From Candidatus Didemnitutus sp. (GTDB lineage: Bacteria; Verrucomicrobiota; Verrucomicrobiia; Opitutales; Opitutaceae), in assembly GCA_019634575.1 (NCBI GenBank), contig JAHCAY010000001.1, forward strand, positions 682,001 through 746,000: DNA of 64,000 nt, read 5' to 3'. Under the pieces are notes generated by a model, which was not told the DNA's origin, ran no database searches, and saw only the letters and a list, made by a program, of their open reading frames with translations. The stretch's first letter is position 1; each line of letters opens with the position of its first letter. Positions 1-7,710 of the stretch are shown piece after piece. Both the position numbers and the translations under genes were made by a program.

Positions 1-1508
1 TAGAACCAGCCGTGCTTCGCGTGGCCGTCGACCAGCTTGGTTTTCAGCAAGCGCGAGCACAGCATCGGCGTGAGCGTCAGCGCCACGAAGGCCGAGACGA
101 GCACCGACACCGCCAGCGTGATGCCGAACTCGAAGAACAGCCGGCCCGTCTGGCCCGACTGGAACGCCACCGGCAGGAACACGGCCGCGAGCGTCAGCGT
201 CGTCGCGATGACCGCGAACGCCACCTGTCGCGCGCCGAAGACCGCGGCGTGGATCGGGCTCTCGCCCTCCTCCATGCGCCGGTAGATGTTCTCGAGCATC
301 ACGATCGCATCGTCGACCACGAGACCCACCGCGAGCACGAGCGCGAGCAGTGTGAGCGTATTGATCGTGAAGTTCATCCAGCTCATCACCGCGAACGCGC
401 CGATGATCGAAACGGGGATCGCCACGAGCGGCACCATCGTCGCGCGCCAGTCGCGAAGAAAGAGGAAGATCATCAGCACGACCAGAATCGAAGCTTCGTA
501 GAGCGTCTTGTAGACCTCCTTCACCGAACGGTCGACGAACACGGAGCTGTCGAAGCCGACCGCGACCGTCACGCCCTCGGGAAAATCCTGCTGCAGTGAC
601 GGGATGAGTCCCTTGATGCCGTTCGCGACGTCGAGGACGTTGGCCTGCGCCTGGCGGAGCACCTGCACGGCGACCGTCGGCTGGCCCTTGAAATAGCTTT
701 CCGAACGGTATTCCTCGGCGCCGAGCTCGACGCGTCCGACGTCGGAGAACTTCACCTGATGGCTGCCGCGCGTCGCGAGCACGAGGTTCTCGAATTCGCG
801 GACCTGCGTCATGCGGCCCTCGATGCGCACGGGAAATTCGCGCGCGGCCGACTCGATGCGCCCGCCGGGAATTTCGATGTTCTGCTGACGGAGCGCGTTC
901 TCGACATCGGCGATCGTGAGGCTGTGCGCCGCGAGGCGGTCGCTGTCGACCCACAGGCGCATGGCGTAGCGCGGGCCGCGGACGTTGACCGAGCCCACGC
1001 CCGGGATCGTCTGCAGGCGCTGAAGCGCGATGCGCTCGACCATTTCGCGCACCTCAAGGCGACTGTAACGTTCGGAGTTGAATGCCAGCGTGATGACCGG
1101 CGAGGAATCGGCGTCGGCTTTGGTCACCTGCGGCTCCTCGATCTCATCGGGCAACCGGCCGCGGGCGCGACTGACGCGATCGCGCACGTCGTTGGCCGCA
1201 TCGTCGACGTTACGCCCGAGATCGAACTCCACCGTGATGCGCGACTCCTCCTCCTGCGAATCGGAGCGGATCACGCGGATACCGTCGATCGACGCGATCT
1301 CGCGCTCCAACGGCTCGGTGACCTTGGCCTCCACGACCTCGGCCGATGCACCGCGATACGAGGTCTGCACCGTGACGATCGGCGAATCAATCAACGGATA
1401 CTCGCGCACCGGCAGGCGCACGAAACTCAGCAACCCGACCAACACCACAATGATCGACGCCACGAGCGCGACGACTGGGCGACGAATGGAAACGTCGGAG
1501 AGAAGCAT
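1..1508 (-). CDS. RND-family efflux pump inner-membrane subunit (HAE-1/AcrB type), N-terminal half only
   Basis: The frame is open from an ATG at 1508 to the window edge, giving about 502 residues of a family that is usually about 1030 long, so the C-terminal half lies outside. The protein begins MLLSDVSIRRPVVALVAS, a typical RND first helix after a short cytoplasmic tail, and continues into a porter-domain segment (YRGASAEVVEAKVTEPLE). Near residue 400 the TM4 motif VVDDAIVMLENIYRRMEEG carries the paired aspartates of the proton relay. The visible part ends at LTLTPMLCSRLL, the usual end of the first six-helix bundle. It starts 3 nt after the stop of the adaptor gene at 1512-2618, so the two are cotranscribed and probably translationally coupled. 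The substrate cannot be told from sequence; the HAE-1-like motifs favour organic compounds or drugs over metals. Confidence 0.93.
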   Translation of the reverse strand, partial: MLLSDVSIRRPVVALVASIIVVLVGLLSFVRLPVREYPLIDSPIVTVQTSYRGASAEVVEAKVTEPLEREIASIDGIRVIRSDSQEEESRITVEFDLGRNVDDAANDVRDRVSRARGRLPDEIEEPQVTKADADSSPVITLAFNSERYSRLEVREMVERIALQRLQTIPGVGSVNVRGPRYAMRLWVDSDRLAAHSLTIADVENALRQQNIEIPGGRIESAAREFPVRIEGRMTQVREFENLVLATRGSHQVKFSDVGRVELGAEEYRSESYFKGQPTVAVQVLRQAQANVLDVANGIKGLIPSLQQDFPEGVTVAVGFDSSVFVDRSVKEVYKTLYEASILVVLMIFLFLRDWRATMVPLVAIPVSIIGAFAVMSWMNFTINTLTLLALVLAVGLVVDDAIVMLENIYRRMEEGESPIHAAVFGARQVAFAVIATTLTLAAVFLPVAFQSGQTGRLFFEFGITLAVSVLVSAFVALTLTPMLCSRLLKTKLVDGHAKHGWF

Positions 1509-1511
1509 GAC

Positions 1512-2618
1512 TCACTCTCCCACGCGGAATTCCTGCCGCAGCGGACGCGGCTCGAGCACCGTGCCGGGGAAAATGATCAGTCCGCCGACACCGGAGGCGA
1601 CGACCGGCTCGTCGACGCCGATCGCGTCGGCCTTCAGCGGCGTGATCTCGACCAAACCCTTCTCGCGCAAGCCGAGCGTCACGGGCACCATGTCGGCGAC
1701 TTGGTCCGCCCCTTTCGTGCGCGCGACGATGATCTGCGTGCCCTTGGGCGTGGTGAGGATCGCGCCTTCCGGCACAGTGAGCACGTTGCGGCGCACTTGG
1801 AGCACCAGGTCGATGTTGGCGAACATGCCGGGCTTGAGCCCCGTGATGTCCCGGCCGATGTAGCCTTTCACCTGAGTGGAGCGGGTCAGGCGATCGATGA
1901 CGGAGGCAACGAAATAGACTTCGCCTTTCGCGCGCGCTTCACCGGTCGGCGTCTGCGCGCGCAGCGAGAACTCCGAACCCTGCTTCACCCGCTCGGCGAA
2001 GCGCTCCGGAACCTGGAACTCCACCTTCATGCGGCTGAGATCGTCGAGCGTCGTGATGACGGTCGCCGCGGTGATGTAGTCGCCCGGGGAAATCGTGCGC
2101 GCGCCGACGATGCCGTCGAACGGCGCCTTGATCTCCGTCTTCGCGAGACGCACGCGCAGCAGCTGCAATTCGGCCTCCGCGGTGGCGTATTCGGAACGCA
2201 TGCGGTCCGCCTCGGCCTGGGACATCGACTTGGCCTGCGTGAGGTCCTCGGAGCGCTTGAGATTCAGCTCCGCGAGACGGAAACGCGACTCGGCCTGCGC
2301 CGCCTGCGCACGCAACTCCGCATCGTCGACGCGCACGAGCACCTTGTCCTTGGCCACCGACTCACCTTCCTCGAAGAGCACCGCGCGCACTTGTCCGGAA
2401 ACTTCGGCGCGGATTTGCGCCGTCTCGTTCGGCGCCAGCGAACCTACGAGCGAAAGCGACTCCACGAGGTCGCGCCGGGCCACGGTCACCACCTCGACCG
2501 GTTGCTTGGCCTTGGCCGCGCTCGCCACCGGACCGGCTGCGTCTTTCTTCGCACAGCCGGAGGCAATTAGAAACAAACCGGCGCAGCCGGCAGCGAACAG
2601 TCGGGTAACGGGACGCAT
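1512..2618 (-). CDS. RND efflux periplasmic adaptor (membrane fusion protein), lipoprotein
   Basis: The 368-residue protein has a lipoprotein signal peptide with lipobox IASGC (Cys22), so it should be anchored by lipid on the periplasmic side. Next come a biotinyl-lipoyl-like half motif (AEVSGQVRAVLFEEGESVAKDKVLVRVDD), an alpha-helical hairpin (about residues 90-140), the second lipoyl half (IKAPFDGIVGARTISPGDYI), and beta-barrel and membrane-proximal domains. This is the order of AcrA/MexA-type adaptors, which bridge the RND pump to an outer-membrane channel. The pump gene follows 3 nt downstream. No TolC-like gene is visible, so the outer-membrane partner lies further on or elsewhere. The gene begins 61 nt after gcvH on the same strand; a weak hairpin in that gap is not convincing as a terminator. 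Confidence 0.92.
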   Translation of the reverse strand: MRPVTRLFAAGCAGLFLIASGCAKKDAAGPVASAAKAKQPVEVVTVARRDLVESLSLVGSLAPNETAQIRAEVSGQVRAVLFEEGESVAKDKVLVRVDDAELRAQAAQAESRFRLAELNLKRSEDLTQAKSMSQAEADRMRSEYATAEAELQLLRVRLAKTEIKAPFDGIVGARTISPGDYITAATVITTLDDLSRMKVEFQVPERFAERVKQGSEFSLRAQTPTGEARAKGEVYFVASVIDRLTRSTQVKGYIGRDITGLKPGMFANIDLVLQVRRNVLTVPEGAILTTPKGTQIIVARTKGADQVADMVPVTLGLREKGLVEITPLKADAIGVDEPVVASGVGGLIIFPGTVLEPRPLRQEFRVGE

Positions 2619-2679
2619 TCGCCCCGAAAGTCAGTCAAAAGCCCCACTCAGGCAAGGGGGATTCTGTGAACACTGCGTC

Positions 2680-3063
2680 TCAGCCGGCGACCTTGGCGTA
2701 ATCGTCTGACGAAAGCAGCGCCTCAGCGTCGGCCGGATTGGCGAGCTTGAGCTTCAGCATCCAGCCCTCGGCGTAAGGCGCGTGGTTCACCTTTTCGGGG
2801 TTCGCATCGAGTGCCTTGTTGACCTCGACCACCGTGCCAGCGACCGGCGCGTAGATGTCGGACGCGGCCTTGACGGACTCGACGACACCGAACGACTCAC
2901 CGGCTTTCAGCGCCTTGCCGACGCTCGGAAGCTGCACGAACGTGATGTCGCCGAGCGCGGCCTGCGCGTGATCGGTGATGCCGACGAGCGCCGTGCCGTC
3001 ACCGGCGAGTTTCAGCCATTCGTGGGACTTCGCGTATTTGAGATCGGAGGGGATGTTGCTCAT
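2680..3063 (-). CDS. gcvH: Glycine cleavage system H protein
   Basis: A 127-residue lipoyl carrier that shuttles the aminomethyl group between the P, T and L proteins of the glycine cleavage complex. The lipoylation motif VVESVKAASDIYAPVAGTV is intact, with the acceptor lysine at residue 65 (family position about 64), and the N-terminal segment SDLKYAKSHEWLKL is characteristic. The reading frame extends 15 codons further upstream, but the ATG at 3063 gives the family N-terminus and is chosen. It lies 70 nt downstream of gcvT on the same strand, an ordinary gcvT-gcvH operon. No gcvP or lpd is present in the window. Confidence 0.97.
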   Translation of the reverse strand: MSNIPSDLKYAKSHEWLKLAGDGTALVGITDHAQAALGDITFVQLPSVGKALKAGESFGVVESVKAASDIYAPVAGTVVEVNKALDANPEKVNHAPYAEGWMLKLKLANPADAEALLSSDDYAKVAG

Positions 3064-3133
3064 GAGGGAGTCGAGTGGAGTGATTCGGGAAATTTTCCTG
3101 AAGAACATGCCGCGTGAAGCGGCGCGCGGACAA

Positions 3134-4231
3134 TCAATTTTTCTTCAGCGCGACGAACGGCGGCTTGGTGAGCGTCAGCGGGAGCTTCGTGCCGCGGATG
3201 TCGACGAGGAGTTGCTCCTTCGCCGCGGCGGCGTCGACCAGCGCAGAACCGATCGCCTCGTTGAGAATCGGCGAGAGCGTGCCGGAGAGCACGCGGCCGA
3301 CGGTCGCGCCGGCGGCGTTCAGCACGGGCGTCTCGGCGCGCACGATGCGGCGGTCGCCGGTCTTGAAGAACACCACGCGTTGCTTCGGGCCGTTGGCCTT
3401 TTCGGCGGCGAGCACGTCGGAGCCGGTGAAGCCGCCTTTGTCGAACTTCACGACCCAGCCGAGGCCGGCGCTGATCGGGTTGATGTCCTGCGTGATCTCG
3501 TGGCCGTAGAGCGGGAAACCCGCCTCGAGACGCAGCGAATCGCGCGAGCCGAGACCGGCGAGTTCGAGTCCGAGCGGCTGGCCGGCGGCGAGCACGGCTT
3601 CGGCAAGTTTCTCGGTTTCGCCAGCAGCACAGTAAAGCTCCACGCCGTCTTCGCCGGTGTAGCCGGTGCGGCTGATGATGCACTTCACGCCGGCGACCTC
3701 GCCGTCGGTGAAGTGGTAATACTTCACGTCCGCCAGATTCGTTTTCGTGAGCGGCTGGACGATCTCGATCGCGCGCGGACCTTGCACGGCGATCTGGCCG
3801 TAGTCGGCGGAGCGGTTCACCACGGTGCAGTTGAAGCCCTTTACCTGCTCCTGCATCCAGGCGATGTCCTTGTCGATGTTACCGGCGTTGATGCAGAGGA
3901 AGTAGTCGTCCGTGCCGCGCATGTAGACGAGCAAGTCATCGACGACGCCGCCGTGCGGATAGCACATCGTCGTGTAGAGCACGCGGCCGGGGAAAAGTTT
4001 GGTGCAGTCGTTGGTGACGAGGCGCTGGAGAAACTTGAGCGCGTCAGGGCCCTGCACGTCGGCCTCGCCCATGTGACTCACGTCGAACAGGCCGGCGCGC
4101 TGGCGCACGGCTTTGTGCTCGTCGAGGATGCTCTTGTATTGCACGGGCATGTCCCAGCCCGCGAAATCGACCATACGGCCGCCGTTCCGACGATGAAACG
4201 CGTTGAGGGGTGTCGTTTTCGGTGCGCTCAT
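3134..4231 (-). CDS. gcvT: Aminomethyltransferase (glycine cleavage T protein)
   Basis: A 365-residue protein of normal family length. It catalyses tetrahydrofolate-dependent release of ammonia from the aminomethyl group carried on GcvH, forming 5,10-methylene-THF. Visible motifs are [11 protein letters not shown] near the N-terminus, FDVSHMGE, and [12 protein letters not shown], which contains the conserved catalytic aspartate region. The C-terminal barrel contains [21 protein letters not shown] and the closing [16 protein letters not shown]. It is the first gene of the gcvT-gcvH operon. The 125 nt between it and the divergent CBS-domain gene must hold both promoters. No glycine riboswitch was recognised there. 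Confidence 0.97.
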   Translation of the reverse strand: MSAPKTTPLNAFHRRNGGRMVDFAGWDMPVQYKSILDEHKAVRQRAGLFDVSHMGEADVQGPDALKFLQRLVTNDCTKLFPGRVLYTTMCYPHGGVVDDLLVYMRGTDDYFLCINAGNIDKDIAWMQEQVKGFNCTVVNRSADYGQIAVQGPRAIEIVQPLTKTNLADVKYYHFTDGEVAGVKCIISRTGYTGEDGVELYCAAGETEKLAEAVLAAGQPLGLELAGLGSRDSLRLEAGFPLYGHEITQDINPISAGLGWVVKFDKGGFTGSDVLAAEKANGPKQRVVFFKTGDRRIVRAETPVLNAAGATVGRVLSGTLSPILNEAIGSALVDAAAAKEQLLVDIRGTKLPLTLTKPPFVALKKN

Positions 4232-4356
4232 CGGGCCACTAAGCTCCGCGCGTCGCGGCCGGGCAAGGAAACTTTGGCCCGCGGCCTAGTCATTACGGAC
4301 CGCACCCCCGGCTAAAAGAAATTGTGTGCGCCCGGGCGGCTGCCCACCTTGGCGAC

Positions 4357-5412
4357 ATGTTCGGCTTCGTCTTCGCGGTCCTGTTCACGCTCGGCATCTC
4401 CTTCTGGTGCTCGCTGCTGGAGGCGCTCGTGCTCAGCACGACGACCGCCGAGGTCGAGGCGCTGAAGCGCGCCAAGCCCGCGCGCGGAAAGCTGCTGGAG
4501 GATTTCCGCACCAACATGGACGAGACCATCTCGTCCATCCTCACCCTCAACACGATGGCGCACACCCTCGGCTCCGTCATCGTCGGCGCGCTGGGCGCGG
4601 ATCTGTTCGGCCACGCCTCGCTGGGCTTCATCTCCGGCGGCATGACGCTCGGCATCCTCATCCTTTCCGAAGTCATCCCCAAGAACCTCGGCGTCGTCCA
4701 CCGCCCGGCCCTGCAACCGCATGTCGTCTATCCGCTGCTCTGGATGACACGTGTCCTGCGCCCGATCACTTGGCTCTGCAAGCAGGTCGTGAAGATCGTC
4801 GTCGGCAAGAAGGCACTCCACCAGAAAGCCGACCGCGAAATCATCCTGCTCGCCGAAAAAGGCGCGCAGGAGGGCACGATTTCGCGCAGCGAATCGAGCA
4901 TCATCACCAACGCCCTCTCGCTCGACGACGTGCGCGTCGACGAGATCATGACGCCGCGCATCGTCGTGACGGCGCTGCCCCGCAATTCCACCATCGGAGA
5001 AGTTTTCCGCGAATACCCGAACGTGCCCTTCGCGCGCATTCCCGTTTACGGCAAGAATCTCGACGACATGGTCGGCCTCGTCCGCCGACGCGACCTGCTG
5101 AAGTCGAAGGCCAACGACCAGGATTTCGAGCTCGTCGAGAAACTCATGCAGGAGGTGCAGTTCATCCCCGAAACGGTGACCGTCGCCCAGGCGCTCCAAC
5201 AGTTTCTGAAAACCCACCAGCAGATCGCCGTCGTCGTCGACGAATTCGGCGCCACCACCGGCGTGCTCACGATGGAGGACATCATGGAGCACATCCTCGG
5301 CAAAGAGATCTTCGAAAAGGACGACGTCGCCGTCGACATGCGCGAACTCGCCCGTGCCAAATCGCAAAAACTCACCCGGACGCGCCGCGGCGAGACGCCC
5401 ACCAAATCCTAA
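4357..5412 (+). CDS. CNNM/HlyC-CorC-type membrane protein with CBS pair, lacking the CorC C-terminal domain
   Basis: About 351 residues from the ATG at 4357; GTG codons at 4324/4326 would add an implausible hydrophilic leader. The N-terminal DUF21/CNNM transmembrane domain includes FAVLFTLGISFWCSLLEALVLSTT and the characteristic ILSEVIPKNLGVVHR. It is followed by the linker GTISRSESSIITNALSLDDVRVDEIMTPR and two CBS motifs, where adenine nucleotides bind in relatives. The protein ends soon after the second CBS (TTGVLTMEDIMEHILGKEI) with a basic tail and lacks the transporter-associated C-terminal domain of full-length CorC/HlyC proteins. Relatives are implicated in Mg2+/Co2+ transport. lgt follows 56 nt downstream and is probably cotranscribed. 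Confidence 0.88.
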   Translation: MFGFVFAVLFTLGISFWCSLLEALVLSTTTAEVEALKRAKPARGKLLEDFRTNMDETISSILTLNTMAHTLGSVIVGALGADLFGHASLGFISGGMTLGILILSEVIPKNLGVVHRPALQPHVVYPLLWMTRVLRPITWLCKQVVKIVVGKKALHQKADREIILLAEKGAQEGTISRSESSIITNALSLDDVRVDEIMTPRIVVTALPRNSTIGEVFREYPNVPFARIPVYGKNLDDMVGLVRRRDLLKSKANDQDFELVEKLMQEVQFIPETVTVAQALQQFLKTHQQIAVVVDEFGATTGVLTMEDIMEHILGKEIFEKDDVAVDMRELARAKSQKLTRTRRGETPTKS

Positions 5413-5468
5413 GCCGGCCGCACTTCCGAGCCCCGCTCCTGTCCTCTTTCCCCAGCCTTTTTCCAACC

Positions 5469-6299
5469 GTGTCACTTCTCGCCTTCTGGGTTCACGATCT
5501 CAGCCCGTTTCTCATCCGCTTCGGCGACAACTTCGGCATCCGTTACTACGGCCTCGCCTATCTGCTCGGTTTCGTCGCCGCCGGATTTCTCTTTCTACGC
5601 TACCATCGCGCCGGAAAGACGCCGCTCGAACCGGAAACCGCGACCGACTTGGTGGTCGCGATCGTCGCCGGCGTAATCCTGGGCGGCCGCATCGGCTACT
5701 TCGTTTTCTACCAGCCCGAGATCCTGCTGCATAATCCGATCGCGCTCTTCAAAGTCTGGGAAGGCGGCATGGCGAGCCACGGCGCTTTCATCGGCGTGAC
5801 CGTCGCGCTCTGGCTCTTCACCCGCGGCAGGAAGGTGTCTTTCCTGCACATCGGGGACTTGGTCGTCAGCACCGCGCCGGTCGGGCTCTTCCTCGGACGC
5901 GTGGCCAATTTCATCAACGGCGAACTCTGGGGCAAACCGAGCCGCGTGCCGTGGGCGGTGATCTTCCCGCACAGCGCCGAGCCCGGCATGCCGGCGCACC
6001 TCATCCTGCCGCGCCATCCGTCGCAACTCTACGAAGCCGCGACGGAAGGATTGCTGCTGTTCGCCTTCGCGCAGTGGCGACTGTGGAAAACCGACGTCGT
6101 GCAGCGCGAGCCGGGCCGGCTGGCCGGCGAATTCCTCATCGCCTACGCGCTGGTGCGCATGTTCTGCGAACTCTTTCGCGAACCCGACGCGGCACTGATC
6201 ATGGGCCTGAGCCGCGGGACGTTCTACTCGGTCTTCCTGATCGCCGCGGGCCTCGTCCTCATTGCATTCACGCGTCGCCCGAAGATTTCCGTGGGCTAA
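5469..6299 (+). CDS. lgt: Prolipoprotein diacylglyceryl transferase
   Basis: A 276-residue inner-membrane enzyme that transfers diacylglyceryl from phosphatidylglycerol to the lipobox cysteine of prolipoproteins. The Lgt signature GRVANFINGELWGKPS is intact, and the family motifs IRYYGLAYLLGF, GGRIGYFVFYQP, WEGGMASHGAFIG and RHPSQLYEAATEG are all present. The start is taken as GTG at 5469, immediately before SLLAFWVHDLSPFLIRFG; the same frame is open upstream as an antisense-like overlap of the CBS gene, but nothing supports a fusion. The gene ends at a strong bidirectional terminator shared with glgC. Its substrates in this window include the RND adaptor and the small lipoprotein at 23787-24257. 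Confidence 0.96.
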   Translation: MSLLAFWVHDLSPFLIRFGDNFGIRYYGLAYLLGFVAAGFLFLRYHRAGKTPLEPETATDLVVAIVAGVILGGRIGYFVFYQPEILLHNPIALFKVWEGGMASHGAFIGVTVALWLFTRGRKVSFLHIGDLVVSTAPVGLFLGRVANFINGELWGKPSRVPWAVIFPHSAEPGMPAHLILPRHPSQLYEAATEGLLLFAFAQWRLWKTDVVQREPGRLAGEFLIAYALVRMFCELFREPDAALIMGLSRGTFYSVFLIAAGLVLIAFTRRPKISVG

Positions 6300-6303
6300 A
6301 CAA

Positions 6304-6329
6304 AAAGGCGCGCCGAGCAGCGCGCCTTT
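6304..6329. terminator. Bidirectional rho-independent terminator between lgt and glgC
   Basis: A perfect 10-bp stem (AAAGGCGCGC at 6304-6313 and GCGCGCCTTT at 6320-6329) closes a six-base loop, with an A-run on the left that becomes the U-tract on the minus strand. It separates two convergent genes. Confidence 0.9.
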
Positions 6330-6354
6330 GCGGAAACCGGAGTGGGACGACGGG

Positions 6355-7644
6355 TCAGAGCGTGAAGTTCGACGGCACGATGCCGCCCTTCACCACGCAA
6401 AGCACGCCATCGCGGATGACGATGCCATGCGGATACTCGCCGTCCGGCTTGCCATCGGGCGAGAGCGTGACGTTGTCGCCGATGCGGGCGTTCTTATCGA
6501 TGATGGAGCGGCGAATCTTGCAGTTGCGGCCGACGCCGAAATGCGGGCGGCCGGCCTTGCGATCGGCTTCCTGCTCGACGTCAGTCTGGTAATAGTCGGC
6601 GCCCATCATCACCACGTCCTCGAGATCGGAGTTTTCGCCGAGGATGGAGCGGATGCCGATGAGGCAGTGGCGCAGGCGCGAATCGGTGACGATGCAGCCG
6701 TCGCCGATGACGACGTGGTCGATGTCGCAATGGTTGATCTTCGACGCCGGCAGGTAGCGCGCGTGCGTGTAGATCGGGGCGTTGCGATCGAAGAAATTGA
6801 ACGGCGGGAGCGGCTGCGCGAGCGCGAGGTTGGCCTCGAAGAACGCGCGCACGGTGCCGATGTCCTCCCAGTAGCCCTCGAAGATGTAGCTGCAGAGCTT
6901 GGCCTTGCCGAGGAGGGTCGGGATGACTTCCTTGCCGAAATCCTTCATCGAGTTGTCGAGCGCGCGGGCGAGGACGTCGCGGCTGAACACGTAGATACCC
7001 ATCGACGCGAGGCAGCGCTTCTCGCCGGTCTTGTTCGTGCCGAGGCGAGCCTCGAGCGCATCGCTCATCGCGAGACCGTTGATGATCGCGGGGTCCTTCG
7101 GCTTTTCGACGAACTCGGAGATGGTGAGATCGTCCGCCACGCGCATGAGGCCGAGGCCCTCGACCTTCGAGGTCGCAAACGGGATCGCGGCGATCGTGAC
7201 GTCAGCCTTCGTCTCGATGTGTTGCTGCACGATCTTCGCGAAGTCCATCCGGTAGAGCTGGTCGCCGGAGAGGATGAGGATGTATTCGTGCCGGTGGCTG
7301 TTGAAGTGAACGAGGTTGCGGCGCACGGCGTCGGCGGTGCCCTCATACCACGCGTTGCTCTTCTCCGTCTGCTCGGCGGAGAGGATGTCGACGAAGCCGC
7401 CGTTGAACGCGTCGAAGTGGAAACTCTTCTGAATGTGCCGGTGCAGCGAAGCGGTCAGGAACTGTGTGAGCAGGAAGATGCGATTGTAGCCGGAATTGAT
7501 GCAGTTGCTGATCGGAATATCGACGAGGCGATACTTCCCCGCCAGCGGCACGGCCGGCTTACAACGTTCCTTGGTGAGGGGAAACAGCCGCGTGCCGCGA
7601 CCGCCGCCCATGATGACGGACAAAACCCGTTTGGAGTCAGACAT
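6355..7644 (-). CDS. glgC: Glucose-1-phosphate adenylyltransferase (ADP-glucose pyrophosphorylase)
   Basis: A 429-residue enzyme from the ATG at 7644 (MSDSKRVLSVIMGGGRGTRL). It makes ADP-glucose from ATP and glucose-1-phosphate, the committed step of bacterial glycogen synthesis. The pyrophosphorylase signature GGGRGTRLFPLT and the motifs KPAVPLAGKYRLVDIPISNC, LILSGDQLYRMD and EGYWEDIGTV are intact. The C-terminal part shows the left-handed beta-helix hexapeptide pattern (VVIGDGCIVTDSRLRHCLIG). The N-terminal wording resembles the cyanobacterial/plant-type subfamily, so 3-phosphoglycerate control is possible (inference). It is divergent from glmS with 66 nt between, so the promoters share that spacer. 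Confidence 0.96.
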   Translation of the reverse strand: MSDSKRVLSVIMGGGRGTRLFPLTKERCKPAVPLAGKYRLVDIPISNCINSGYNRIFLLTQFLTASLHRHIQKSFHFDAFNGGFVDILSAEQTEKSNAWYEGTADAVRRNLVHFNSHRHEYILILSGDQLYRMDFAKIVQQHIETKADVTIAAIPFATSKVEGLGLMRVADDLTISEFVEKPKDPAIINGLAMSDALEARLGTNKTGEKRCLASMGIYVFSRDVLARALDNSMKDFGKEVIPTLLGKAKLCSYIFEGYWEDIGTVRAFFEANLALAQPLPPFNFFDRNAPIYTHARYLPASKINHCDIDHVVIGDGCIVTDSRLRHCLIGIRSILGENSDLEDVVMMGADYYQTDVEQEADRKAGRPHFGVGRNCKIRRSIIDKNARIGDNVTLSPDGKPDGEYPHGIVIRDGVLCVVKGGIVPSNFTL

Positions 7645-7710
7645 GGTAGAGCTAAAGGCCTTGCTTATCATTCCGGCGACTTCTCAAATCGCCAGACAAA
7701 TTAAACCCTT

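Noticed and set aside
759..2570. Long open frame on the plus strand opposite the RND pump and adaptor
   Set aside because: It is an antisense shadow caused by GC3 bias, with Arg/Asp/His-rich composition and no recognisable motif. The same applies to other long antisense frames, for example 22108-23583 opposite rpsA and 61454-63331 opposite the kinase.
2619..2679. Terminator between gcvH and the efflux adaptor
   Set aside because: The CCCC/GGGG stem has a loop of about 11 nt and only four Ts, which is not convincing.
4232..4356. Glycine riboswitch upstream of gcvT
   Set aside because: The spacer is short and lacks the paired aptamer motifs.
4326..6299. A single long fused CBS-Lgt reading frame
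   Set aside because: The first part of this frame is an out-of-frame shadow of the CBS gene. Lgt starts at its own GTG (5469).
7645..7710. glmS ribozyme or riboswitch upstream of glmS
   Set aside because: Only 66 nt separate glmS from divergent glgC, too short for the known ribozyme, and no conserved core was seen.
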